From: Hydrogenophaga sp.
Lineage (GTDB): Bacteria > Pseudomonadota > Gammaproteobacteria > Burkholderiales > Burkholderiaceae_C
NCBI GenBank assembly: GCA_016790705.1
Contig: JAEUOT010000030.1
Location: 62,001 to 126,000, forward strand
Length of the DNA stretch: 64,000 nucleotides
Direction: 5' to 3'
In this document: positions 49,069 to 56,796 of the stretch, piece after piece
Layout of the letters: the number at the start of each line of letters is the position of its first letter
Numbering within the stretch: the first letter of the stretch is position 1
Notes under the pieces: generated by a model
Database searches by the model: none
Seen by the model: only the letters and a program-made list of their open reading frames with translations
Told to the model about the DNA's origin: nothing
Program-made: the position numbers and the translations under genes

Positions 49069-49608
49069 TCATCGCCGCAGTCTACTATGGTCCCTCCAGT
49101 CGTGGGTGATGAAGAAGCGCAGTGGCGGCGTGGGTTCCGCTTCGACGATGAAGTCGGTGCCCCGCACCCCCACCACCGCCGTGGGTGTCTTGACCTTGAA
49201 GCGCTCCGGGTTTACCTTGGACAGCAGCCCGGTGACGACCCGCACCGAGCCTTGCAGCAGGTCCAGCAGGAGGTTGCCGTCCTGGGTGGTCGAGTCGAAC
49301 TGAAACTGGCTCAGGTCGGCGGTGGTGTCGGGGCCGAGCGTGAGCACGGTTCCATCCTTGAGCACCAGGCTGGCCGCGCTGTTCTTGCCCGTGACGATGC
49401 GCTCGCCAGCGCGCAGTCCGTCGCCGGGTTGAGGCGCTGCACGGCGGCTGTCCTTGCCCAGGAAAACCTCGCCCTGCACCTGCTTGAAGGTGCCGGCGCG
49501 GCCATCCATCGGCGCCGCCGGGGTCTGCGCGTTGGCCAGGGCGGCCGACAGCGTCAGCGCGGCGATGGGCAGGGCACGGACAAGACGGCAGACGGTGGGA
49601 GAAGGCAT
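49069..49608 (-). CDS. Exported FecR-domain protein
   Basis: A 179-residue exported protein with one FecR-type domain. The signal peptide ends ALANA. The domain is GTFKQVQGEVFLGKDSRRAAPQPGDGLRAGERIVTGKNSAASLVLKDGTVLTLGPDT, then VKTPTAVVGVRGTDFIVE. It has no membrane helix, unlike true anti-sigma FecR proteins. The short C-terminus ends HDWRDHSRLRR. It lies 56 nt upstream of the OmpA lipoprotein gene. A periplasmic binding or scaffolding role is likely, but function is unknown. Confidence 0.87.
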   Translation of the reverse strand: MPSPTVCRLVRALPIAALTLSAALANAQTPAAPMDGRAGTFKQVQGEVFLGKDSRRAAPQPGDGLRAGERIVTGKNSAASLVLKDGTVLTLGPDTTADLSQFQFDSTTQDGNLLLDLLQGSVRVVTGLLSKVNPERFKVKTPTAVVGVRGTDFIVEAEPTPPLRFFITHDWRDHSRLRR

Positions 49609-49707
49609 GAAGAAGGCTCCGGATCAAAGCTGAGCCTGTCATGGTAGCGGCTGCATCCGGCACTGGACAGCCCGCCTCCTACAATGCCCGCGCCGATCAA
49701 GACACCC

Positions 49708-50694
49708 ATGAAATCGCCCCTGTTGCTGCTCGCGCCGATGGAAGGCCTGCTGGACGCCACGCTGCGTGATGTGCTCACGCGCACCGGCGGGCTGGACCGC
49801 TGCGTCAGCGAATTCATCCGCATCACCGACACCCTGCTGCCCGAGCGGGCGTTCGTGCGCGTGGTGCCCGAGCTGCTTCGGGGCGGCCTTACGCGCGGCG
49901 GGGTGCCGGTGCGTCCGCAACTGCTGGGCTCTGACCCGGGCTGCCTGGCCGAGAACGCCGCCCGACTGGCCGGATTGAGTCCGTTTGGTGTGGATCTCAA
50001 TTTCGGATGCCCCGCCAGGACGGTGAACCGCAGCCGTGGCGGGGCCGTGCTGCTGGACGAGCCCGAGCTGATCGGGCGGATCGTCGCAGCGGTGCGGCGC
50101 GCGGTGCCCGACCACCTGCCGGTGTCGGCCAAGATGCGACTGGGCTACGACGATGACCGGGTGGCGGAAGACTGCGCGCTCGCCATCGCAGAGGCGGGTG
50201 CACAGGAGCTGGTGATCCATGCCCGGACCAAGGCACACGGTTACCGGCCGCCGGCCTACTGGGACCGCATCGCGCAGGTGCGTGGCGTGCTCCCGCCGGC
50301 GTTGCGGGTGGTGGCCAACGGCGAGATATGGAGCGTCGACGATGCCCGCCGGTGCATCGAGGTGAGCGGCTGCGATGCGCTCATGATCGGGCGCGGGATG
50401 GTGACCGATCCGGGTCTGGCGCTGGCCATCAGGGGGCAGGGCGGGGTGCCCTGGTCGCAGATCTCGCCGTTGCTGTCGGCTTTCTGGACGCAGGTCTGCG
50501 GCCGGGTCGAACGGCGCCATCGCGCGGGGCGTCTCAAGCAGTGGCTCAACTATTTGCGCAGGCGCTATCCCGAAGCCCAGGTGGCCTTCGATGCGCTGCG
50601 CGAGTCGAATGATCCGGACGCCATCAGCGCCTGGCTGGGTCTGCCACACCTGCCCATCCCCGTGCTTGAGGCAGAGATTGCGGCGGCGTGCTAA
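49708..50694 (+). CDS. dusC: tRNA-dihydrouridine synthase C
   Basis: FMN enzyme of 328 residues that reduces a uridine in tRNA to dihydrouridine (position 16 in E. coli DusC). It has LLAPMEGLLDATLRDVLTRTGGLDRCVSEFIR, NFGCPARTVNRSRGGAVLLDEPEL with the catalytic Cys, AKMRLGYDD, VIHARTKAHGYRPPAYWD, ANGEIWSVDDARRC and MIGRGMVTDPGLA. APMEGLLD and the RTKAHGY variant match DusC over DusA or DusB. An ATG at 49684 is also in frame; 49708 gives the usual short N-terminus. It is 30 nt upstream of gshA. Confidence 0.92.
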   Translation: MKSPLLLLAPMEGLLDATLRDVLTRTGGLDRCVSEFIRITDTLLPERAFVRVVPELLRGGLTRGGVPVRPQLLGSDPGCLAENAARLAGLSPFGVDLNFGCPARTVNRSRGGAVLLDEPELIGRIVAAVRRAVPDHLPVSAKMRLGYDDDRVAEDCALAIAEAGAQELVIHARTKAHGYRPPAYWDRIAQVRGVLPPALRVVANGEIWSVDDARRCIEVSGCDALMIGRGMVTDPGLALAIRGQGGVPWSQISPLLSAFWTQVCGRVERRHRAGRLKQWLNYLRRRYPEAQVAFDALRESNDPDAISAWLGLPHLPIPVLEAEIAAAC

Positions 50695-50724
50695 GGTCCG
50701 CCGCAATCACGACTCGAGATCACC

Positions 50725-52287
50725 ATGAAGACCCTGCAACAGCGGCTGGAGAGCCTGGGGGCGCAGCGCCTGGGCGGCATGCGGCGCGGCCTGGAAAAAG
50801 AGAGCCTGCGCTCGCAGCCCGACGGCCGACTGGCCCTGACCCCTCACCCTGCGGCCCTGGGCAGTGCGCTCACCCATCCCCACATCACCACCGACTACTC
50901 CGAATCGCAACTGGAGCTGATCACGGGGGTGCACGCCAGTGTCGACAGTTGCCTGGCCGAGCTGGCCGAGATTCACCAGTTCACCCTGCGAAGCCTGCGC
51001 GATCAGGGGGGTGCGGCGGGCGAGGAGATGCTCTGGGCGTCCAGCATGCCGTGCGGTCTGCCGACCGATGAAACGATTCCCCTGGGTGTGTACGGCAACA
51101 GCAATGTGGGCCGGGCCAAGAGTGTCTACCGCATGGGGCTGGGCCACCGGTACGGCCGACGCATGCAGACGATCAGCGGCATCCACTACAACTGGTCACT
51201 TCCTGGTGTGGACAACGCGGGCTATTTCGCGCTGATCCGAAATTTCCGGCGACACGCCTTTCTGCTGCTCACGCTGTTCGGCGCGTCGCCCGCACTGTGC
51301 TCGACCTTCGTGGCGGGCCGCGATCACGGGCTGCTGCCGCTCGGTGACAGCGGCACGCTGCACATGCCCTTCGGCACCAGCCTGCGCATGGGGCGGCTGG
51401 GCTACCAGAGCGACGCCCAGGCCTCGCTGGCCGTGAGTTACAACAGCCTGGAGGGTTACGCGGCCTCGTTGCACGACGCGCTGACCCGCCCGTGGCCGGC
51501 CTACGAAGCGGTCGGCATCCGCAACCCCGGCGGAGACTACAACCAGCTCGCGACCACCCTGCTGCAGATCGAAAACGAGTTCTACGGCACCATCCGGCCC
51601 AAACGCGTCATCCACCAGGGCGAACGCCCGCTGCACGCCCTGCGCGAGCGGGGCGTCGAGTACATCGAAGTCCGCCTGATGGACCTCAATCCCTTCGAGG
51701 CCATCGGCATCGACGCCGCGACGCTGAGGTTTCTGGACCTGTTCCTCCTGCATTGCCTGCTCAGCGACAGTCCGCCGGACACCCCCGAGGAAATCCGGGA
51801 GCTGGCGCAGAACCAGCATCTGACGGCTGCGCGCGGGCGGGAGCCAGGGCTACGGCTGTTGCGGGGCGGCGAGAGTGTGTCGCTGGTGGAATGGGGGCTG
51901 GAGATTCTGGATCAGTTGCCGCCGGTGGCTGCGGCGCTGGATGCCCTGGATGGCGGCGCGGCGCATCGTGAGGCGCTGGCACGCGCCCGCGCCTCGCTGC
52001 TGGCGCCCGACACGCTGCCCTCTGCGCGCGTGCTCGCTGCCACGCGCGACGAGCATCACGCTTCCTTCATCGACTTCGCGCGCACCCGTTCTCAGGCGAG
52101 TCGCCAGGCCTTGCTTGGCCTGCCGTGGAGCGATGAGCAGCAGCAGCGCTACGAGACCATGGCCGCGCGGTCCTTGGCCGACCAGAAGGCGATCGAGGCG
52201 GGCGACACCCTTCCGTTCGAGATTTATCGGCAGGAGTACGTCTCGCCGGCCCGGCTGTCGCCGCGTGCGCTGGCTCGCAGCGCCTGA
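50725..52287 (+). CDS. gshA: Glutamate-cysteine ligase
   Basis: First enzyme of glutathione synthesis, joining glutamate and cysteine with ATP; 520 residues, the usual length of proteobacterial GshA. Signature blocks: RGLEKESLRSQPDGRLALTPHP, TDYSESQLELIT, MLWASSMPCGLP, KSVYRMGLGHRYGRRMQTISGIHYNWSLP, SLRMGRLGYQS, ALPR-like ENEFYGTIRPKR and VEYIEVRLMDLNPFE. It is cotranscribed with dusC by position. The gene at the other end of the window encodes gamma-glutamyltransferase, which acts on the end product. Confidence 0.96.
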   Translation: MKTLQQRLESLGAQRLGGMRRGLEKESLRSQPDGRLALTPHPAALGSALTHPHITTDYSESQLELITGVHASVDSCLAELAEIHQFTLRSLRDQGGAAGEEMLWASSMPCGLPTDETIPLGVYGNSNVGRAKSVYRMGLGHRYGRRMQTISGIHYNWSLPGVDNAGYFALIRNFRRHAFLLLTLFGASPALCSTFVAGRDHGLLPLGDSGTLHMPFGTSLRMGRLGYQSDAQASLAVSYNSLEGYAASLHDALTRPWPAYEAVGIRNPGGDYNQLATTLLQIENEFYGTIRPKRVIHQGERPLHALRERGVEYIEVRLMDLNPFEAIGIDAATLRFLDLFLLHCLLSDSPPDTPEEIRELAQNQHLTAARGREPGLRLLRGGESVSLVEWGLEILDQLPPVAAALDALDGGAAHREALARARASLLAPDTLPSARVLAATRDEHHASFIDFARTRSQASRQALLGLPWSDEQQQRYETMAARSLADQKAIEAGDTLPFEIYRQEYVSPARLSPRALARSA

Positions 52288-52395
52288 GCCGTCTCTGCCT
52301 GGCAAGACCGGGATGCCGGGTGCTGCCTGTTGTTTGGGCAGGCTGATGAACTGCCTTGTGCGACAAGGACTTGGGTGCGTCGTACAGGACTTCTC

Positions 52396-52415
52396 CAAGC
52401 TTATCCACAAGCTTG
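52396..52415. promoter_or_regulatory. Isolated DnaA box within a palindrome
   Basis: CAAGCTT-ATCCAC-AAGCTTG is a perfect 7-6-7 inverted repeat that contains the 9-mer TTATCCACA (52401-52409), a consensus DnaA box. It lies in the 221-bp gap after gshA. Just upstream another perfect inverted repeat, CCTTGT-GCG-ACAAGG, is at 52354-52368. No second DnaA box or AT-rich unwinding element is nearby. Confidence 0.4.
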
Positions 52416-52508
52416 TCCCGAAAATCTTGGGAAAAGTTGAGAGGCGTCAACTTGCGGTCAGCCCGATGCGGGTAAATTCAGGGTTTTCCCTAGATTCGTA
52501 TTCTGAGC

Positions 52509-52697
52509 ATGTACAGCCTGACCGGCGCCGACCGGACCTATCGCCTTTTTTCGGGCAGCGTCATTCTTCTCGTCGCCCTGTCGTCGTTGAACGGCCTGCT
52601 GCAGGTACTGGCCTTCGCTTCGGCGGGCCTGATCCTGACCACCGCGATCATCAATTCCTGTCCGCTGGTGGAGCGGCAGGTCCGCACGAACCCGTAG
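52509..52697 (+). CDS. Small inner-membrane protein (DUF2892/YgaP-like)
   Basis: A 62-residue protein with two membrane helices. DRTYRLFSGSVILLVALSSL and LAFASAGLILTTAIINSCPL match the DUF2892 pattern of an Asp-Arg-x-x-Arg start and a closing NxCP. Function unknown. The promoter region contains AGGG-TTTT-CCCT (52480-52491). Its stop directly abuts the stop of the convergent SRPBCC gene. Confidence 0.75.
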   Translation: MYSLTGADRTYRLFSGSVILLVALSSLNGLLQVLAFASAGLILTTAIINSCPLVERQVRTNP

Positions 52698-53180
52698 TCA
52701 CGCCTCGCCGCCGAAGCGTTTGATCAGGTTGGCGATGTATTTCTCGACCAGCTTCTCGAACTCGCCCTCGACCACCGGCACCACGACCATCTTCATCAGT
52801 CCGGGCAACGGCACCTCGATCTCGCCCTGGATCGCCAGCACGATGCCGGTCGACTTTTTCTGATCGGTGATGGCCCAGTTGCCGGATACCTGGGCATTGC
52901 CGACACCCTTGACCGGGGTCCACTTCACCGAACCCTGGCCCTTGGCTGCGTCAAACTTGCTGACGTATTTGCAGGCGTAGACGGTCTGGATGTTGACCTG
53001 GGCCGTGCCGACTTTTTCCATCTCCCAGCGGTAGGTGTTGCCGCCCATGTCGACCAACTGGTCGACTTTGGGAAAATGGCTGACCGAGGTCGGGACATCC
53101 GAGAGCACCTCGAACACCTCGGCGGCTTTGGCCTTGACGGCGAACTCGTAGCCCAGATCAATCTTGACGGTGATGGCCAT
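52698..53180 (-). CDS. SRPBCC-fold protein (polyketide cyclase/START-like)
   Basis: A 160-residue helix-grip-fold protein. It opens VKIDLGYEFAVKAKAAEVFEVLSDVPTSVSHFPKVDQLVDMG, with beta strands through VKWTPVKGVGNAQVSGNWAI and an amphipathic C-terminal helix EFEKLVEKYIANLIKRFGG. The fold forms a hydrophobic pocket for lipids or other ligands, but nothing identifies the ligand. The start at 53180 follows GGAGACCCC. It is divergent from the GTPase gene by 68 bp. Confidence 0.87.
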   Translation of the reverse strand: MAITVKIDLGYEFAVKAKAAEVFEVLSDVPTSVSHFPKVDQLVDMGGNTYRWEMEKVGTAQVNIQTVYACKYVSKFDAAKGQGSVKWTPVKGVGNAQVSGNWAITDQKKSTGIVLAIQGEIEVPLPGLMKMVVVPVVEGEFEKLVEKYIANLIKRFGGEA

Positions 53181-53248
53181 GGGGTCTCCTCTTGGTTGGG
53201 TGCCGGACAATTGCGGTTCATTGTGGCACGCAGAAAGTACAACGATTC

Positions 53249-54232
53249 ATGAGCATCCAGTGGTTTCCCGGTCACATGCACCTCACGCGCCAGGCCATCG
53301 CCGACCGCGTCAAGGAGATCGACGTCGTGATCGAGATGCTAGACGCGCGCCTGCCCGGCAGCAGCGCCAACCCGCTGATGCAGCAGCTCACCAGCGGCCG
53401 ACCGACGCTCAAGGTGCTCAACAAGCAGGACATGGCCGACCCGGTGCGCACCGCGCTCTGGCTGGCGCACTACAACGCGCAACCCCACACCCAGGCGATA
53501 CCGCTGGACGCCAGCGTCACCGCGCCCGCGCGGGCACTGATCGATGCCTGCTACCGGCTCGCCCCTCAGCGCGGAGGCATGTTCAAGCCGATGCGGGTGC
53601 TCATCTGCGGCATTCCCAACGTCGGCAAGTCCACCCTGATCAATACGCTCAAGGGCAAGCGCGCGGCCAAGACCGGCGACGAGGCCGGCGTCACGCGTAC
53701 CGAAGCACGCATCGTGCTGGCCGACGACTTCTACCTCTATGACACGCCTGGCATGCTGTGGCCGCGCATCATCGTGCCCGAAAGCGGACACAACCTCGCC
53801 GCCAGCGGTGCGGTCGGCAAGAACGCCTACGACGAGGAAGAGGTGGCCTACGAGCTGATCGCCAAGCTCAAGACCGACTACCCGCAGCTCATGGAGGCCC
53901 GCTACGCGCTGGGCCTGTCGCCCGAGGCCTGGGCACAGACCCACGACGATGAACTGGTCGAGGCCATCGGCCGCCGGCGCGGCGCGCTGGCCGGCGGCGG
54001 CAAGGTGAACATGCAGAAGGCCGCGGAACTGGTCATCGCCGACTTCCGCGCCGTGCACATCGGGCGCATCACGCTGGAGACACCCGAACAGTTCGCGCGC
54101 TGGCTCAAGGCGGGCAAGCAGGCCGACGCCGAGCGCGCCGCGCGCAAGAAGGCGCTGCGCGAAGCCGGTCACATCAGCCCGGCGCGCAAGCCCCGGCCGC
54201 CCGCCAAATCCTCCAAACGCTCGCCCCGTTGA
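53249..54232 (+). CDS. ylqF: Ribosome biogenesis GTPase YlqF/RbgA
   Basis: Circularly permuted GTPase of 327 residues for large-subunit assembly. It opens SIQWFPGHMHLTRQAIADRVKEIDVVIEMLDARLPGSSANP, the YlqF hallmark. The G motifs come in permuted order: G4 NKQD, then G1 GIPNVGKST, G2 Thr region GVTRTEA and G3 DTPG. The C-terminus is a Lys/Arg/Pro-rich tail. The start at 53249 gives the family-typical N-terminus; upstream frame is ignored. It is 10 nt upstream of the AhpD-like gene. Confidence 0.93.
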   Translation: MSIQWFPGHMHLTRQAIADRVKEIDVVIEMLDARLPGSSANPLMQQLTSGRPTLKVLNKQDMADPVRTALWLAHYNAQPHTQAIPLDASVTAPARALIDACYRLAPQRGGMFKPMRVLICGIPNVGKSTLINTLKGKRAAKTGDEAGVTRTEARIVLADDFYLYDTPGMLWPRIIVPESGHNLAASGAVGKNAYDEEEVAYELIAKLKTDYPQLMEARYALGLSPEAWAQTHDDELVEAIGRRRGALAGGGKVNMQKAAELVIADFRAVHIGRITLETPEQFARWLKAGKQADAERAARKKALREAGHISPARKPRPPAKSSKRSPR

Positions 54233-54242
54233 GCCGCCCGCC

Positions 54243-54644
54243 ATGAGCACCGTCGCCCCGTCAGCAAACCCCGAATCCGATCCCCGCGTCAAGGCCGTCT
54301 TCGACGACATCCGCGCCACCCGGAAGACCGATTTCATCAACAACATGTGGCGCTACCTGGCCTTCGACCCGGCGCTGCTGGAGCAGACCTGGGCCGAGGT
54401 CAAGCGGGTGATGGCCACGCCGTCGACGCTGGACCCGCTGACCAAGGAACTGGTCTACATCACCGCCTCGATCATCAACGGCTGCAGCTACTGCGTGCAT
54501 TCGCACACCGCGGCCGCGACGGCCAAGGGCATGACGCGCGAGCAGCACGCCGAGCTGCTGTCCATCATTGCGCTGGCCGCCAAGACCAACCAGTTGGCCA
54601 CGGCCCTGCAGGTGCCGGTCGACCCGGTGTTCGACCGGGGTTGA
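54243..54644 (+). CDS. Carboxymuconolactone decarboxylase/AhpD-like protein
   Basis: A 133-residue alkylhydroperoxidase-like protein. The redox pair and His are in NGCSYCVHSHTAAATAKG (Cys-x-x-Cys-x-x-x-His), the AhpD active-site arrangement. It is all-helical with PLTKELVYITASI before the motif. Probable peroxidase or disulfide reductase role. It follows the GTPase gene by 10 nt. After its stop, a perfect 8-6-8 hairpin CGACGGCC / GGCCGTCG (54655-54676) without a T-run separates it from the quinone reductase gene. Confidence 0.9.
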   Translation: MSTVAPSANPESDPRVKAVFDDIRATRKTDFINNMWRYLAFDPALLEQTWAEVKRVMATPSTLDPLTKELVYITASIINGCSYCVHSHTAAATAKGMTREQHAELLSIIALAAKTNQLATALQVPVDPVFDRG

Positions 54645-54707
54645 TGCCGGTCAACGACGGCCCATCCAGGCCGTCGCAGCATGGCGGTGTCTTCAAGGAG
54701 CATCGCC

Positions 54708-55304
54708 ATGACCGCCTCGCCCAGCCGCATCCTGATCGTTGACGGACATCCGGATGTTTCTTCGCGCCATCTGGTGCACACGCTGGTCGACGCCTATGCC
54801 GAAGGCGCCCTGGCTGCGGGCCATGAAGTCCGGCGCGTGGACGTCGGTGCGCTCGACTTTCCGCTGCTGCGCAGCGCGGCGGACTGGGAGCACGGGGTCC
54901 TGCCCGATACCCTGAAGGCGGCACAGGACGACATCGCCTGGAGCCAGCACATCGTGCTGTGTTTCCCGCTCTGGATGGGTGACATGCCGGCGCTGCTCAA
55001 GGGCTTTCTGGAGCAGGTGGCCCGACCGGGTTTCGCGTTCCACCGCGACGAGCAGAACCCGTTCGGCAAGAAGGCGCTGGGAGGCCGCTCGGCGCGCATC
55101 GTCGTGACCATGGGCATGCCCGCGCTGCTTTACCGCTGGTATTTCCGCGCCCACAGCATCAAGTCGCTGGAGCGCAACATCCTCGGCTTCGTCGGGATCG
55201 CGCCGGTGCACGAAACCCTGATCGGTCTGGTCGACGGATTGGGCGAGAAGGGGGTGGCGCAGTGGTGCGCCAAGCTCGGCAAACTGGGTCGGCAGGCGGC
55301 CTGA
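54708..55304 (+). CDS. NAD(P)H dehydrogenase (quinone), flavodoxin-like fold
   Basis: A 198-residue flavodoxin-fold NAD(P)H:acceptor oxidoreductase of the NQO1/KefF/MdaB type. It has ILIVDGHPDVSSRHLVHTLVDAYAEGALAAGHEVRRVDV, then WSQHIVLCFPLWMGDMPALLKGFLEQVARPGFAF and RSARIVVTMGMPALLYRWYF. It probably does two-electron reduction of quinones with FMN or FAD. The start at 54708 follows AAGGAG; an ATG at 54681 is further from any ribosome site. Confidence 0.89.
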   Translation: MTASPSRILIVDGHPDVSSRHLVHTLVDAYAEGALAAGHEVRRVDVGALDFPLLRSAADWEHGVLPDTLKAAQDDIAWSQHIVLCFPLWMGDMPALLKGFLEQVARPGFAFHRDEQNPFGKKALGGRSARIVVTMGMPALLYRWYFRAHSIKSLERNILGFVGIAPVHETLIGLVDGLGEKGVAQWCAKLGKLGRQAA

Positions 55305-55314
55305 GGGGCCGCAT

Positions 55315-55596
55315 TCAGGCCTCGACCTTCACGCCCCTCCAGAACGCCACGCGCCCGCGGATGTTATCCGCTTCAGGCTTGGGGTCGGGATAGAACCAGG
55401 CCGCGTCGGCGTTGAGTTCGCCGTTGACCAGCAGCGAGAGGTACTTCGCTTCGCCTTTCCAGGGGCAGGTGGTGCGGTGGTTGCTGAAGGTGACGAAAGC
55501 GCGGTTGAGCGCGCTTTCGGGAAAGTAGTGGTTGCCTTCGACCAGCACCGTGTCGTCGCTCTCGGCGACCACGGCGCCGTTCCAGGTGGCTTTCAT
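55315..55596 (-). CDS. DUF427 family protein
   Basis: A 93-residue protein of the DUF427 (beta-tent) family. ATWNGAVVAESDDTVLVEGNHYFPESALNRAFVTFSNHRTTCPWKGEAKYLSLL contains the conserved YFP and CPWKG motifs, and AAWFYPDPKPEADNIRGRVAFW the closing motif. Function unknown. It is last in a leftward run after the peptide-ligase genes and lies 16 nt after the small Lys-rich gene, so it may be in the same transcript. Confidence 0.9.
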   Translation of the reverse strand: MKATWNGAVVAESDDTVLVEGNHYFPESALNRAFVTFSNHRTTCPWKGEAKYLSLLVNGELNADAAWFYPDPKPEADNIRGRVAFWRGVKVEA

Positions 55597-55612
55597 GCGA
55601 CGCAGTCCCGGC

Positions 55613-55759
55613 TCACTTGTACTTGTCCTTGTCCTTGCCGCGCGGGATCACCGAGGTGACCGGGGCGACGGGGCGATCCGACGACACCGGGCCCTTGGGC
55701 AGCGAGGTGTCTTTCTTCGGCTTCTTGCTCATCTTTTCGTTGCGCTGTTCCTTGCCCAT
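55613..55759 (-). CDS. Small Lys-rich protein, 48 residues, unrecognised
   Basis: A 48-residue basic protein opening MGKEQRNEKMSKKPKKDTS, with a Pro/Val middle (RPVAPVTSVIP) and ending RGKDKDKYK. The ATG at 55759 follows GGAG at good spacing, and coding use is consistent with neighbours. It has no signal peptide, helix or domain, and is probably disordered. It lies 66 nt after the transglutaminase gene and 16 nt before DUF427 on the same strand. A role as a lysine-rich substrate of the adjacent ligase/transglutaminase enzymes is attractive but unsupported; similar small basic proteins may be common in these bacteria. Confidence 0.7.
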   Translation of the reverse strand: MGKEQRNEKMSKKPKKDTSLPKGPVSSDRPVAPVTSVIPRGKDKDKYK

Positions 55760-55825
55760 GGTGTGCTCCAGATAGGGCCGCGGGTGCGGCGGATGCCCCG
55801 ATGTTAATGGCCGCGGCGAAGGCGT

Positions 55826-56782
55826 TCATGGTGCCGCTTGCAGCGCCCGCAACTCCTGCGGCGGTGCCACCGTGACGGCGACCTCCAGCGTGTGGTTGGC
55901 CCCGCCCTGGATCACGCCGCGCATCGGCGAGACGTCGGAGAAATCGCGGCCGGTGGCCAGTTGCACATAGTCTTCCCCCGGACTGTCTTCGCCGGCGCGG
56001 TTGTTGGTCGGGTCGAAGTGGAACCAGGCGCCCTGGCCCGGCACGCTCGGTGCCGGCTCCGGAACATAGACCGCGACCCAGGCGTGCGAGGCGTCGGCAC
56101 CGATCAGGCGCGGCTTTCCCGGAGGGGGCTGGGTGAGCAGGTAGCCGCTGACGTAGCGCGCCGGCAAGCCCAGGCTGCGCAGGCATCCGATCATGATGTG
56201 GGCGAAGTCCTGGCAGACCCCCTTCCCCTGGGCCAGCGCGGTGAGGGCGGGCGTGTTGACCCCCGTGCTCGCGGTTTCGTAACTCAGCTCGGTGTGGATG
56301 CGCTCCATCAGTGCGCGCGTGGCTTCGAGCATCGGCCGGCCCGCCACGAAGGCCGGGCGGGCGAAGGCCGAAAACGCGTCGTCGCGCGGGACGTGGGGCG
56401 AGGCAAACAGGAACTCGCTGGCCGGGTTGAAGGGGGCCTTGGCGCGGTACCGGAAATGTTCGCGCACCGCCTCCCAGCCCAGCGCCTGCCAGGCCTGGGC
56501 CTGCGGACCTGAGGGCAGCGGACGTGGCTCGCGGGTCTCGATCTCGCTGTCGGCCTCGACGGTCAGCGTTTCATGGGGCGATTGCAGGGAGAAGAAACAC
56601 CGGCGGTTGCCGAAGGCATCGAGGATCTCGCTGTGGCCGACCGGCTCGGGGCGGATGCGCAGCGCATGCGCCAGCACTTTCTGTGTCGCGGTGTCGATCG
56701 GCGAGAGATGGACCATGTGCTGGGCCAGATCGACATTGCCTTGGTAGTGATACGTGGTGGTGTGCAGTACGCGCAGCTTCAT
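55826..56782 (-). CDS. Transglutaminase-like family protein
   Basis: A 318-residue protein with an N-terminal beta domain (MKLRVLHTTTYHYQGNVDLAQHMVHLSP) and a transglutaminase-like core. The catalytic triad is visible: Cys in GKGVCQDFAHIMIGCLRSLGLPARYVSGYL, His in DASHAWVAVY and Asp in WFHFDPTNN. It is cytoplasmic by the lack of a signal peptide. It sits 14 nt after the ATP-grasp/alpha-E gene. In such clusters it is predicted to cut or transfer peptide amide bonds made by the ligases; the substrate is unknown. Confidence 0.92.
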   Translation of the reverse strand: MKLRVLHTTTYHYQGNVDLAQHMVHLSPIDTATQKVLAHALRIRPEPVGHSEILDAFGNRRCFFSLQSPHETLTVEADSEIETREPRPLPSGPQAQAWQALGWEAVREHFRYRAKAPFNPASEFLFASPHVPRDDAFSAFARPAFVAGRPMLEATRALMERIHTELSYETASTGVNTPALTALAQGKGVCQDFAHIMIGCLRSLGLPARYVSGYLLTQPPPGKPRLIGADASHAWVAVYVPEPAPSVPGQGAWFHFDPTNNRAGEDSPGEDYVQLATGRDFSDVSPMRGVIQGGANHTLEVAVTVAPPQELRALQAAP

Positions 56783-56796
56783 GGTCGGGGCGGGTG

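Noticed and set aside
52396-52415. DnaA box as part of a replication origin
   Set aside because: Only one box, no AT-rich region, and none of the genes usual at a chromosomal origin are nearby.
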